Shown: piece after piece, positions 1 to 6,981 of the stretch | Layout of the letters: the number at the start of each line of letters is the position of its first letter | Position numbering within the stretch: position 1 is the stretch's first letter | DNA from: JBKJTP01 sp046590195 | GTDB lineage: Bacteria > Bacteroidota > Ignavibacteria > Palsa-1295 | Assembly: GCA_046590195.1 (NCBI GenBank) | Contig: JBKJTP010000261.1 | Coordinates: forward strand, 1 to 8,724 | DNA length: 8,724 bases | Direction of reading: 5' to 3' | Notes under the pieces: model-generated | Database searches by the model: none | What the model was told of the DNA's origin: nothing | Seen by the model: only the letters and a program-made list of their open reading frames with translations | Program-made: the position numbers and the translations under genes

Positions 1-579
1 CTTGATCGCGACAGAATCCATCCCTTGCGCGAGCGGATATAAGAACTCATGCAGCGAGATCGGCTGCTCTTCATTGAAGCGCTTGTGGAAGTCCTCGCGC
101 TCGAGCATCTGGCTGACAGTGTAGGAGCCCGCAAGCTTGATCACATCAGCGAACGACATCTTGTCGAGCCAATCCGAATTCGGCTTGATGATGAGCTTCT
201 CCTTGTCGAGGATCTTGCCGACCTGCTCAACGTACGTCTCTGCGTTCTGCTGCGTCTCTTCTTTCGTCAGCATCGGACGCGTCTTCGAGCGGCCCGATGG
301 ATCGCCGATCATCGCGGTGAAATCGCCAATGATCAGCACCACGTCATGGCCGAAGTCCTGGAATACACGCAGCTTCCGAAGCGGCACGCCATGGCCGATA
401 TGTAGATCGCGGCTCGATGGATCGGCACCGAACTTCACGACGAGTGGCTTGCCGGTGGACGCAGCGCGTTCGAGCTTCTTCGCTAACTCTTTTTCGTCGA
501 TAAGATCCTGAGCGCCGCGTCGGAAGGCGTCCATCTGTTCGTTGACCGGTGCGAATGTGCGTTTTATCTCAGCAGGCAT
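1..579 (-). CDS. tyrS: Tyrosyl-tRNA synthetase, N-terminal part (cut by window start)
   Basis: Class I aminoacyl-tRNA synthetase that activates tyrosine with ATP and loads it onto tRNA-Tyr in the cytoplasm. Translating the minus strand from the ATG at 579 gives 193 residues that run off the window with no stop. The class I signature HIGH is at residues 60-63 (DLHIGHGVPLRKL). It is followed by GDFTAMIGDPSGRSKTRP (85-102), typical of bacterial TyrRS, and by YPLAQGMDS (181-189), which matches the tyrosine-pocket Y-x-x-Q-x-x-D pattern and argues against TrpRS. The KMSKS loop and the tRNA-binding C terminus lie outside the window. The gene begins 11 bases after the stop of the upstream barrel gene, so it is probably the third gene of the smpB transcript. 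No clear Shine-Dalgarno sequence precedes the ATG. The identification is firm; only the 3' part is unseen. Confidence 0.95.
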   Translation of the reverse strand, partial: MPAEIKRTFAPVNEQMDAFRRGAQDLIDEKELAKKLERAASTGKPLVVKFGADPSSRDLHIGHGVPLRKLRVFQDFGHDVVLIIGDFTAMIGDPSGRSKTRPMLTKEETQQNAETYVEQVGKILDKEKLIIKPNSDWLDKMSFADVIKLAGSYTVSQMLEREDFHKRFNEEQPISLHEFLYPLAQGMDSVAIK

Positions 580-590
580 TGAGTAAGATC

Positions 591-1466
591 TTAGATGGCC
601 CAGGTAACACCGAGCAGAACAGGAATGGCCTCCATAACATTTGATGGCCAGATGGCATTAGATGTTGCTTCGCCATCGCCGCCCCAGTTGCGGGTGTAGA
701 TGTTCACGCCGAATTGCACACTCGAGCGTGAGTGCCAATCGTACTGCAATGCTACTCGCGCAAGCGCGGTAAAGCCCGACGCATCCTGCCCAAGCTTTTG
801 ACCTTGCGAATAGACTTCGGGGTGATCATTGGTCACGAATGATGACAACGGAAACAGTGCAGCCAAACGATACTTTACCGAGAAGTCGCCAGCAGCATTA
901 AGCGGTATACCGCCTTGAAAGCCAGCGCCAAAATGGGATGACCATACGCGTTCATGCCATGTAGTGTTGGAGTCGCTTTGCTTGACGAGAACACCTTCGT
1001 CGGTGCCTGAAAGTCTGTCCCAGCGCGTGCTCTGGAAGAGCGCTCGCTCGAAGAGGATGAACGGTGAGAAGACAGGCTTCGCTTTGTACCCGAAGAACGC
1101 GCGTACCATGCGGTATTCGTGCTCAACCTTGTTGGTCTGAGTCAGAAAGGTAAAACCCGACCGCTGGACACTCAAGCGATCGTCACCAGCAAAATTGACG
1201 AGCGGAATACCAACGCTGACCGCCGCGAAGAAGGGTGCTTTGAACTTGATCGAAAGATCGTATTCGATGGAGAACGTCCCAACGATCGCTGACGAACTGC
1301 CTTCGTATGTGTATGGCTCTCGTTTTACAGCGTCGGTGTAGCTCTCGACGTAATGAATATACTCGAAGCCGGATTGTGCGCCGAACGTAAAGCCTGTGCG
1401 ATCACCCTCTTGCGCAAGTGCGCCAGATGCCATGAATAATGACAGTATGATTAGTAACGATCTCAT
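591..1466 (-). CDS. Secreted outer-membrane beta-barrel-like protein, function unknown
   Basis: A 291-residue protein I cannot assign to a named family. The N terminus is a Sec signal peptide: MRSLL, then a hydrophobic core, then an ALA cleavage motif at residues 16-18. The mature part has no long hydrophobic helix. It shows alternating polar and hydrophobic stretches rich in Gly, Phe, Tyr and Ser, such as TFSIEYDLSIKFKAP and ARVALQYDWHSRSSVQFGVNIYTR, ending in VLLGVTWAI. This pattern fits a beta-barrel of the outer membrane. The ATG at 1466 overlaps the smpB stop as ATGA, so translation is probably coupled to smpB, and tyrS starts 11 bases after the stop. Its place between two translation genes is odd and gives no hint of function. 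It could instead be a periplasmic beta-rich protein. No T9SS sorting domain is visible. Confidence 0.8.
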   Translation of the reverse strand: MRSLLIILSLFMASGALAQEGDRTGFTFGAQSGFEYIHYVESYTDAVKREPYTYEGSSSAIVGTFSIEYDLSIKFKAPFFAAVSVGIPLVNFAGDDRLSVQRSGFTFLTQTNKVEHEYRMVRAFFGYKAKPVFSPFILFERALFQSTRWDRLSGTDEGVLVKQSDSNTTWHERVWSSHFGAGFQGGIPLNAAGDFSVKYRLAALFPLSSFVTNDHPEVYSQGQKLGQDASGFTALARVALQYDWHSRSSVQFGVNIYTRNWGGDGEATSNAIWPSNVMEAIPVLLGVTWAI

Positions 1467-1957
1467 TCGCCTCGCATCATATCGCGCTTGACGTCGCGCT
1501 CCTTAATTGAATCACGCTTGTCGTGGATCTTCTTGCCCTTTGCCACGCCGATCTGCACCTTGATCTTATTACCGAAGAAATAGATCGCGAGCGGGACGAG
1601 CGTCACACCCTGATCCTTCAACTTGTCCTGCAACTTCGCAAGCTCCTTCGAATGCACCAGCAACTTGCGCGTACGCTTCTCTTCATGGTTGAAGATATTG
1701 CCCTGCTTATAGTGACCGATGTGCACGTTCTCGAGCCAGAGTTCGCCCTTGTCGATGCGAGCGAACCCATCGGAGAGCTGCACCTTATTCTCCCGCAACG
1801 ACTTCACCTCGGTGCCGGTCAGCATGATGCCACACTCGAGATCCTGCGTGATCATGTACTCGTGCCGGGCGCGCTTATTCTCCGCGATGGACTTTCGCGT
1901 TTTTGGCTTTGCGTCTCCGGCAGGTGCCTTGGATGTGGTTGGGCGAGAGTTGGACAT
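1463..1957 (-). CDS. smpB: SsrA-binding protein SmpB
   Basis: SmpB binds tmRNA (SsrA) and carries it into the A site of stalled ribosomes, starting trans-translation, which tags the unfinished protein and frees the ribosome. The 164-residue product has the family's core: ENKRARHEYMI (26-36), GTEVKSLR (48-55), DGFARI (63-68), WLENVHI (74-80), then the basic C-terminal tail from about 139 (KGKKIHDKRDSIKERD), which enters the mRNA channel. Length is normal; the first 20 or so residues are a low-complexity Ser/Thr/Lys/Pro extension. It is the first gene of the smpB-barrel-tyrS cluster and follows the terminator of the NlpC/P60 gene, so a promoter of its own should lie in 1958-2084. No Shine-Dalgarno sequence is evident before the ATG at 1957. 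The tmRNA gene itself is not in the window. Confidence 0.97.
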   Translation of the reverse strand: MSNSRPTTSKAPAGDAKPKTRKSIAENKRARHEYMITQDLECGIMLTGTEVKSLRENKVQLSDGFARIDKGELWLENVHIGHYKQGNIFNHEEKRTRKLLVHSKELAKLQDKLKDQGVTLVPLAIYFFGNKIKVQIGVAKGKKIHDKRDSIKERDVKRDMMRGE

Positions 1958-2010
1958 AATGCGGGTGCTAAAAAACTAGCGGGCTGTAAGAAGTTGCAGA
2001 ATTGCCCACA

Positions 2011-2046
2011 TAGATCCTATAGGACTTATAGGTCTTGTAGGACCTA
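2011..2046. repeat. Four tandem copies of a 9-bp palindromic unit (TAGGWCCTA-like)
   Basis: Four contiguous 9-mers are read on the plus strand: tagatccta, taggactta, taggtcttg and taggaccta. The last is a perfect odd palindrome around its central base. Because neighbouring units are complementary, larger hairpins form: TATAGGTC (2027-2034) pairs perfectly with GACCTATA (2041-2048) across a 6-base loop. The array lies 54-89 bases upstream of the smpB start, in its promoter or 5' leader region. It may bind a protein, act on the smpB mRNA, or be a small dispersed repeat; the sequence alone does not decide. Confidence 0.7.
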
Positions 2047-2083
2047 TATGCCCGCCCTCGTTCGCGGCACGGAAATGATACAA

Positions 2084-2118
2084 TAAAAAAACCTCGGCCG
2101 CACCCACGGCCGAGGTTT
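2084..2118 (-). terminator. Rho-independent terminator of the NlpC/P60 gene
   Basis: A perfect 12-bp stem, AAACCTCGGCCG (2089-2100) with CGGCCGAGGTTT (2107-2118), closes a 6-base loop. Read on the minus strand the stem is followed directly by a run of seven T (complement of A 2085-2091, partly inside the stem). It lies about 80 bases past the stop of the minus-strand NlpC/P60 gene. It separates that gene from the smpB transcript. Confidence 0.93.
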
Positions 2119-2194
2119 AACTAAAGAACAGTTGGACGAGAACCTACCCGACTAAGCCAGCGTGTGAGAGCGAGACTTAGTAAGGCAACTCAAA

Positions 2195-2210
2195 GCCACA
2201 TCAATGTGGC
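2195..2210. repeat. Short hairpin spanning the NlpC/P60 stop codon
   Basis: GCCACAT (2195-2201) and ATGTGGC (2204-2210) form a 7-bp dyad with a 2-base centre, or 6 bp with a 4-base loop. The TGA stop (2201-2203 on the minus strand) sits in the loop. On the minus strand only a weak T-rich stretch follows, so it is not a convincing terminator by itself; it may protect the 3' end of the message or be chance. Confidence 0.4.
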
Positions 2211-3142
2211 AATTCCGATGGCTCGATCGACTTGACCTTCGTGGCGAAATTGCCAGTCTTGGTAGCAGTCGATGCCATTGCGCTATTTGTGAACAGGCGC
2301 TTGCCGCTGAGGTAGCGCTTGCTCCAATACTTGCTGTCGAGAGATCCGAGAGAGACACCCTTCGACGACGCTGCATGCGAGAACAGACCTTCACCAATGT
2401 AGATACCTACGTGGGTGACTGGTGCATAGCGTGCGGTCTTGAAGAATACGAGATCGCCGAATTGGAGATCCTGGCGGCGGATCGTCTCGCCGAGGCGCGA
2501 CTGCAGGTTCGCAGTGCGTGGGAGCTCAACGCCGAAAGACTTTGCGTAGACCTCACGTGTGAATGCCGAACAATCGATACCGGCACGACCGACGCCACCG
2601 AATACGTAGCGTGTTCCCATCCAGTCAATGATGTTCTGCATGACGTCCGAGCGCTTGGCTGCGGTGGCCGGATCAGCCTCGTCATAGAGCGTGAAGTCGA
2701 CCTGACGTGCGCGAAGCATTTCAGGATCCATCTCAGCACCGATCGCACCTGGGCGAGCTTTGAAGAATTGTTCGATCGAGACTTCGACGTCATCTTCTTC
2801 TGCTTCTTCCTTCGCTGCCAAAGCAAGCTCGGCCTCGATGTCAAAAGTTGGCGCTACATCATCACTGACGAGCTGCGAAGTCGAAAGCTGCTTGATCTTC
2901 TCTGCGAGTGCGAGCTTATCGCTCTTTACACGCTCTACTCGTGCAAACTTAGCTTTGGAAGCTTTGGCAGAGCGGTTCTTGGCACCCTTCTTGGATGTCG
3001 TAGAGCCGTTATGCGAAAGTTTCTTCGCTGAGCCTGCGGAGCGCTTCTTTGCCTCAGTATCCGTGGGTGTTGCTACGAGAAGACCGAAACCGATCATCAC
3101 GAGCATAGCCACCGATCCGAGACGCTGGATTATTTGCGTCAT
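2201..3142 (-). CDS. Exported NlpC/P60 family cell-wall endopeptidase
   Basis: Predicted peptidoglycan hydrolase that cuts stem-peptide bonds (typically gamma-D-Glu to diamino acid) outside the cytoplasmic membrane. From the ATG at 3142 it has 313 residues. Residues 1-31 look like a signal peptide (MTQIIQRLG, hydrophobic 10-24, then small and polar residues to about 31). Next come a Lys/Ser/Ala-rich basic linker (32-80), an acidic segment around 103-122, and a C-terminal NlpC/P60 domain from about 170. The likely catalytic residues are Cys191 (GIDCSAF), His244 (THVGIYIG) and His256 (FSHAASS). The frame stays open upstream to an ATG at 3466, but that extension looks unlike protein and would bury the signal peptide, so 3142 is preferred. 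No Shine-Dalgarno sequence is evident. The gene appears to be transcribed alone, with a long leader and its own terminator. Confidence 0.92.
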   Translation of the reverse strand: MTQIIQRLGSVAMLVMIGFGLLVATPTDTEAKKRSAGSAKKLSHNGSTTSKKGAKNRSAKASKAKFARVERVKSDKLALAEKIKQLSTSQLVSDDVAPTFDIEAELALAAKEEAEEDDVEVSIEQFFKARPGAIGAEMDPEMLRARQVDFTLYDEADPATAAKRSDVMQNIIDWMGTRYVFGGVGRAGIDCSAFTREVYAKSFGVELPRTANLQSRLGETIRRQDLQFGDLVFFKTARYAPVTHVGIYIGEGLFSHAASSKGVSLGSLDSKYWSKRYLSGKRLFTNSAMASTATKTGNFATKVKSIEPSELPH

Positions 3143-3262
3143 CCGGTACAGGGTATTAGATTGTTTGATAACGAGTCTCTCTCTATCGAGAGGCCCGGGG
3201 CAAGTACTAGCAAATGTGGCAACAGGCGAGCTAGCCTTCATCCACAAAAAATCATTCGAACC

Positions 3263-3355
3263 AACGGCTGCACTCTTGCGAGTAGCGGACGTTTTGAAGC
3301 TCCTTCGGTGATCTCCCAAGCCGCTCAATAATGCGCCAAGGGTAGACTGCCGAAG
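3263..3355 (-). promoter_or_regulatory. Candidate structured mRNA leader of the NlpC/P60 gene
   Basis: Stems were found by hand on the minus-strand RNA. An outer stem CTTCGG/CCGAAG (3350-3355 with 3303-3308) encloses TCT-a-CCC/GGGAGA (3340-3346 with 3312-3317, one bulged base) and a short CGC/GCG tip. Downstream, AACG/CGTT (3290-3293 with 3263-3266) encloses ACTC-GCAA-GAGT, a hairpin with a GNRA loop (3272-3283). The GAAG of the outer stem could instead pair with CTTC just downstream (3296-3299), a possible switch. It ends about 120 bases before the start codon. It matches no riboswitch I can name. Stems this short also arise by chance, so this is a hypothesis. Confidence 0.3.
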
Positions 3356-3469
3356 ATTATTCGCACGAATATACGAAGATTTTTGCCCGCCCGCATAAAT
3401 TCTGCTCTCGCGGTCACCCCTCTCCTCAATATATTCCTTACGGCAAGCCATTCCAGAGATGTTCATTGA

Positions 3470-3489
3470 CTATCCATAAATATGGACAG
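3470..3489. repeat. Imperfect inverted repeat, operator-like
   Basis: CTATCCAT (3470-3477) and ATGGACAG (3482-3489) pair at 7 of 8 positions around AAAT; the core TCCATAAATATGGA is symmetric apart from its central two bases. It lies between the DUF1501 stop and the NlpC/P60 leader. It could be a binding site for a dimeric regulator or chance in AT-rich DNA. No regulator gene is nearby. Confidence 0.35.
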
Positions 3490-3551
3490 CAATCTATATC
3501 TCTTCAATAGCGTACCATGGGCCTTTAAGAAAACTAGCCCTCCGCCTAAAA

Positions 3552-5192
3552 CTACTTTGCTAAGACGATAGCTCGCGTCTGCACCTTCCCATCTGTCTCC
3601 AGGCGGCAATAATAGGTACCTGAGGCCAGGCCCATAGCATCGAATGATGCTTCATGTGGTCCGCGACCCAGCTTTCCGTTGACCAGCGTCCTGACTTTAG
3701 CACCCCTTGCATCGTACACATCGAGCGACACCATCGCCGCCTCGCTGAGCGCGAAAGTAATGCGGGTGTGGTCGATGAACGGGTTTGGATAGTTTGCGGT
3801 AAGCTCGGCGATCTGACGCTCGACCAGCACGGATGCCTGAGCCGGCGTCTTGATCAGCGACTGGATAGTCGACGTACCGTTGACCGGTACGTTGAACTCA
3901 AAGCTCTTTTGATCCAGAATCGCCTTGCGCATCGGTTCGCTGACGCCAAACCAATCGCCAAGGATATTCGAGTACAGCTGGCGGAAATCCACCTTCCACT
4001 TTAGATCGAGATACTCATCGAGATCCGATTCACGGAGGCTCGGCATATCGCCATAGAGCTCACCATTGATCTGATTACCGAAGAGGAATTGCGGCGCGCA
4101 TGTACCATGGTCGGTACCATTCGAATCGTTATCTTCGACACGGCGACCGAACTCCGAGTACGTCATTCCGATCACTCGCTCTGCATGGCCCATCGCTTCA
4201 ATGTCGGATTGGAATGCAGCGATCGCGCTTGATAACAAGCTGAGCAGCATACCATGTCCGGCCGATGCATCTTTCGAATTCTGCTGTACGTGCGTATCGA
4301 AGCCATTCAACGTTACGAAGTAGACACGCGTCTTGAAGCCAGCATTGATGCACCACGCAACGCGCTTTAGCTGATCGGCCAAACGATTGCCAAGTGGGTA
4401 CGGCACCTTGTTGGTGGCCGAAAGCGATTTGAAGCGATCGCCATAAAGATCCGATTGCAACAGCACCGAACGCACATAGCTTAACTCTGCGCCTGCTGCG
4501 GTATCTGGCGGCGCATCATCTTCGTATGCACTTGCAGCATTATACTTGCTTGGATCGAGCACTGCGAGGCCCATGCCGCCTCGGCCCGATTGAAACACTG
4601 GATTGAGCGCTGCTCCGATCTGGATCGCAATAGGATCGTCACCTGGCTTGACATCAAGCGGATACTGCGGATATTGCGTCTGCAGGTAGCGGCCGATCCA
4701 TCCTGTCGTCAGGATCGTATTGCTATCGCTTGCAGTGTTCCAAATATCAGTCGAGCGAAAGTGCGAGCGATTCGGATCAGCGTAGCCAACGTTGTTGACG
4801 ATAGCAAGCTTGCCATCTTTCCACAGCTTCATCATCTGCTTTTGTCCTGCAGAGGCGCGGAGATCCATTACCGAATTCAGCGCAACGCCATCGCGCAGCT
4901 TGAACTCATTGCGGAGGATCGCTTGCTCTCCGGCAGAGAGGAATCCGGTGCTGGGGCGCTTCGTCGTATAGATCGGATCTTCGAATGGGATGACGGTATT
5001 GAGTCCGTCATTACCGCCTTCAAGATTGATCAGGACCATGATACGATCACTGTCGCTTGCTGCGTTGATGATCGAGTCGTAAAAAGGGTCGCGTGCAAAA
5101 GCACGTCCGGGCATCCCGCCGATCGCGAGTGGAATAACGCCTGCTGCTGCAACTGATGCCGCGCTCTGCTTGATAAAGTCTCTTCTTTTCAT
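3552..5192 (-). CDS. DUF1501 family protein with Tat signal and T9SS type A sorting domain
   Basis: A 546-residue exported protein. Residues 1-33 form a twin-arginine signal: MKRRDFIKQS, a mildly hydrophobic Ala/Gly-rich core, and the cleavage motif AFA (31-33). The DUF1501 domain follows, opening with LINLEGGNDGLNTVIPF (54-70); DUF1501 is placed with the alkaline phosphatase/sulfatase superfamily, but its reaction is not established. The last 80 residues (467-546) are a T9SS sorting domain: NYPNPF, VSLDVYD, GAKVRTLV, GLASGTYYCRL and a final VLAK. Such domains send proteins through the type IX secretion system to the cell surface. A Cys stands in the YYCRL motif, where an aromatic residue is more usual. 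The gene starts 14 bases after the DUF1800 stop, so the two are co-transcribed. Family and targeting signals are clear; function is unknown. Confidence 0.92.
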   Translation of the reverse strand: MKRRDFIKQSAASVAAAGVIPLAIGGMPGRAFARDPFYDSIINAASDSDRIMVLINLEGGNDGLNTVIPFEDPIYTTKRPSTGFLSAGEQAILRNEFKLRDGVALNSVMDLRASAGQKQMMKLWKDGKLAIVNNVGYADPNRSHFRSTDIWNTASDSNTILTTGWIGRYLQTQYPQYPLDVKPGDDPIAIQIGAALNPVFQSGRGGMGLAVLDPSKYNAASAYEDDAPPDTAAGAELSYVRSVLLQSDLYGDRFKSLSATNKVPYPLGNRLADQLKRVAWCINAGFKTRVYFVTLNGFDTHVQQNSKDASAGHGMLLSLLSSAIAAFQSDIEAMGHAERVIGMTYSEFGRRVEDNDSNGTDHGTCAPQFLFGNQINGELYGDMPSLRESDLDEYLDLKWKVDFRQLYSNILGDWFGVSEPMRKAILDQKSFEFNVPVNGTSTIQSLIKTPAQASVLVERQIAELTANYPNPFIDHTRITFALSEAAMVSLDVYDARGAKVRTLVNGKLGRGPHEASFDAMGLASGTYYCRLETDGKVQTRAIVLAK

Positions 5193-5206
5193 CGTAATGG
5201 TGCGGC

Positions 5207-6892
5207 TTAATTCAGTTGGAATTCGGCAAGGAGCATCAGCTCGCGAATCATCGTGCGCAATGGCGCGATGCGATCGGTCTCAGGAAGCGACGGCCACTCG
5301 TAGTAATTCGGTGGCAGCTTCGGCAGAATGAGTGTTGTCTTCACTTTCTCCGACGGCATGGTCGGTGAGATGAAGGACGCTAGCTCAGTGAAGAATTCGT
5401 CAAACGTCTTATTGAACTTCGAGAAGCCTTTAGCCCATGCGAGCAATGCGGCATCATCGAAGGGGATCGCCTGATTCAGTTCGCCATCATAGCCTGTCCC
5501 GCCTGATGGAGCAAGTTGCTTAAGCACCAGCAATTGCGTTGCATAATACGTATTGCGAAGTGGCAACGTCGTTGTGCTTGCCCATGTCCGCCCACCGAGC
5601 CATCCTTTCACGTTTGGCGGATCGAGCAGCGTCTGCTCGAGCGCAGCAGCATAAACAGTGATCGTACCTGCTTGCAGGTCATTGACATCGTTCAATCCAA
5701 ATGCACGCAACGCACCGACGATGTACTCGATCGGGCTCTTGATGCCTGCGCCAATATTCGCAGCATCGTAGAAGTGCGCGCTCGTAAGGATCGCCTTGAG
5801 GACAGGCTTCATCTCCCAATTACTGCTGCGCAACAGATCGGCGATCTCCTGCACGACAGTGAGTTCGGCTGGCGTTGACGGAGAATGATAGATGAAGTTG
5901 GAGTACAGCTTTGTCGCCATGTACCACGCGATCTGCTCTGCGCGATGTTCAAAGATCAGATCGATAACATCGACAACGGCAGCACCGCTTGATGCCAAAC
6001 CATAATTCTTTTTCGGTGCACCGAATGGCTGCTTAAAGCTTGCATCGTGGGCGACGACATTATAGACCGCGCCCATGACGTTCTCACCTTCGCCTGTCAC
6101 ATCAAGCGTATAGCCAGTGAGCGAGCGAGCGATCTCCTTCACGTCTGTCTCAGTGTAATTCGGATTGCCGTTCTTATCGTGAACACCGGTCGTGAAGAGC
6201 TCGAGCAACTCCCGTGCGTAGTTCTCGTTCGGGCGTCCGCGGTAGCTTACATAACCATCGAGATAGATCAGCATCGCTGGCTGGATCGTCACGTCCTTGA
6301 CCATCTGCTTAAAGTTGCCCCACGCATTTTTGCGAAGCATCTCCATGTAGCGATAGGTCGTCTGCGGGTAATATACTTTCGTCGACTCAATAACGAAGTG
6401 GTTCATCCAGAAGAGCACCATCTTCTCGCGAAGCATCGTGCTTGGCTCGAACATCGCCTCAGCCCATTGACGGCGGATCGCCTGGTGCGCGTAGTAATAG
6501 CGCAGAGCCTGGGCGTTGAAATCCGATTGAGTCCCGCTAAGCAATGGCTTGACCGTCAGCCAGTCCTCGTGGTACCTGGGCTTTGCTGGGAGCTTGGCAG
6601 CTGACAGGTTCACATCCGCGAGTAATGCATCGACCACACTCGAATGCGATGCACCGAGCGCACTCGTTACCTCTGCTGGAGTAGCACCGAATCCGGCGCG
6701 GCGATAGAGATGGTTGACGCGGTTGACGTTCCACGGCTCGTTCGCATTCGGCGACCACGGCGCGAGTGTCGAAGTGATCTTCGCACGTGCACTTTTAGCG
6801 CTTTGTGCAGGATCGAAATTCTTATAGTTACCGCGCTGGCTGCTTTCTGCAGGCTGCGGCATCGCAGGAAGGATAAATGCTCTACGGTCCAT
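5207..6892 (-). CDS. DUF1800 family protein, partner of DUF1501
   Basis: From the ATG at 6892 the product has 561 residues; an in-frame ATG at 6934 would add 14 residues of no evident value. Family motifs occur in order: HLYRRAGFGATPAEV (61-75), LREKMVLFWMNHF (154-166), NENYARELLELFTTGV (222-237) and DVKEIARSLTGY (250-261). DUF1800 is a helical family of unknown biochemical role, widely encoded next to DUF1501, as here with a 14-base gap. The N terminus reads MDRRAFILPAMPQ: an RR pair is present, but there is no hydrophobic stretch after it, so no usable Sec or Tat signal is seen, and there is no T9SS sorting domain. It may stay inside the cell or travel with its Tat-exported partner. It is divergent from the RAYT gene, across 256 bases. 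Confidence 0.92.
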   Translation of the reverse strand: MDRRAFILPAMPQPAESSQRGNYKNFDPAQSAKSARAKITSTLAPWSPNANEPWNVNRVNHLYRRAGFGATPAEVTSALGASHSSVVDALLADVNLSAAKLPAKPRYHEDWLTVKPLLSGTQSDFNAQALRYYYAHQAIRRQWAEAMFEPSTMLREKMVLFWMNHFVIESTKVYYPQTTYRYMEMLRKNAWGNFKQMVKDVTIQPAMLIYLDGYVSYRGRPNENYARELLELFTTGVHDKNGNPNYTETDVKEIARSLTGYTLDVTGEGENVMGAVYNVVAHDASFKQPFGAPKKNYGLASSGAAVVDVIDLIFEHRAEQIAWYMATKLYSNFIYHSPSTPAELTVVQEIADLLRSSNWEMKPVLKAILTSAHFYDAANIGAGIKSPIEYIVGALRAFGLNDVNDLQAGTITVYAAALEQTLLDPPNVKGWLGGRTWASTTTLPLRNTYYATQLLVLKQLAPSGGTGYDGELNQAIPFDDAALLAWAKGFSKFNKTFDEFFTELASFISPTMPSEKVKTTLILPKLPPNYYEWPSLPETDRIAPLRTMIRELMLLAEFQLN

Positions 6893-6981
6893 GGGCTGGC
6901 GAGAGTGAGTACACAAGACAACTATTGAATACAAGGGACACGACCCTATTATCTCTCGTTCCTGAGCAGAAGCTTACGATC

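Larger units (their letters stand above)
3143..3551. other. 409-base gene-free stretch upstream of the NlpC/P60 gene
   Basis: No credible gene is seen here on either strand. The stretch must hold the 3' end of the DUF1501 transcript and the promoter and leader of the NlpC/P60 gene, all read on the minus strand. It contains the nested stems at 3263-3355, the dyad at 3470-3489 and a small CTCTC/GAGAG hairpin at 3179-3192. A minus-strand TATATTCG (3366-3373) is one base off the Bacteroidota -7 element TAnnTTTG, but no -33 TTG is well placed. No clear terminator for DUF1501 was found. Confidence 0.6.

Noticed and set aside
49..511. Two plus-strand open frames (49-405 and 137-511)
   Set aside because: They are antisense to the tyrS coding sequence, which has unmistakable HIGH and GDPSGRSK motifs.
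1523..2086. Plus-strand open frame of 187 codons
   Set aside because: Mostly antisense to smpB; its end runs through the 9-bp repeat array and no protein family is recognisable.
2204..3031. Plus-strand open frame of 275 codons
   Set aside because: Antisense to the NlpC/P60 gene, whose Cys-His-His residues and signal peptide are clear; the opposite frame shows no family motifs.
3143..3466. In-frame upstream extension of the NlpC/P60 gene by 108 codons to an ATG at 3466
   Set aside because: The extension has no recognisable protein character and would place the clear signal peptide in the middle of the protein; the ATG at 3142 puts the signal at the N terminus.
3263..3466. Canonical c-di-AMP (ydaO) riboswitch
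   Set aside because: Only a faint likeness at the 3' end and a GGGGTGACC on the minus strand near 3410-3418; the ordered core motifs are missing by eye. Kept only as a generic structured-leader hypothesis.
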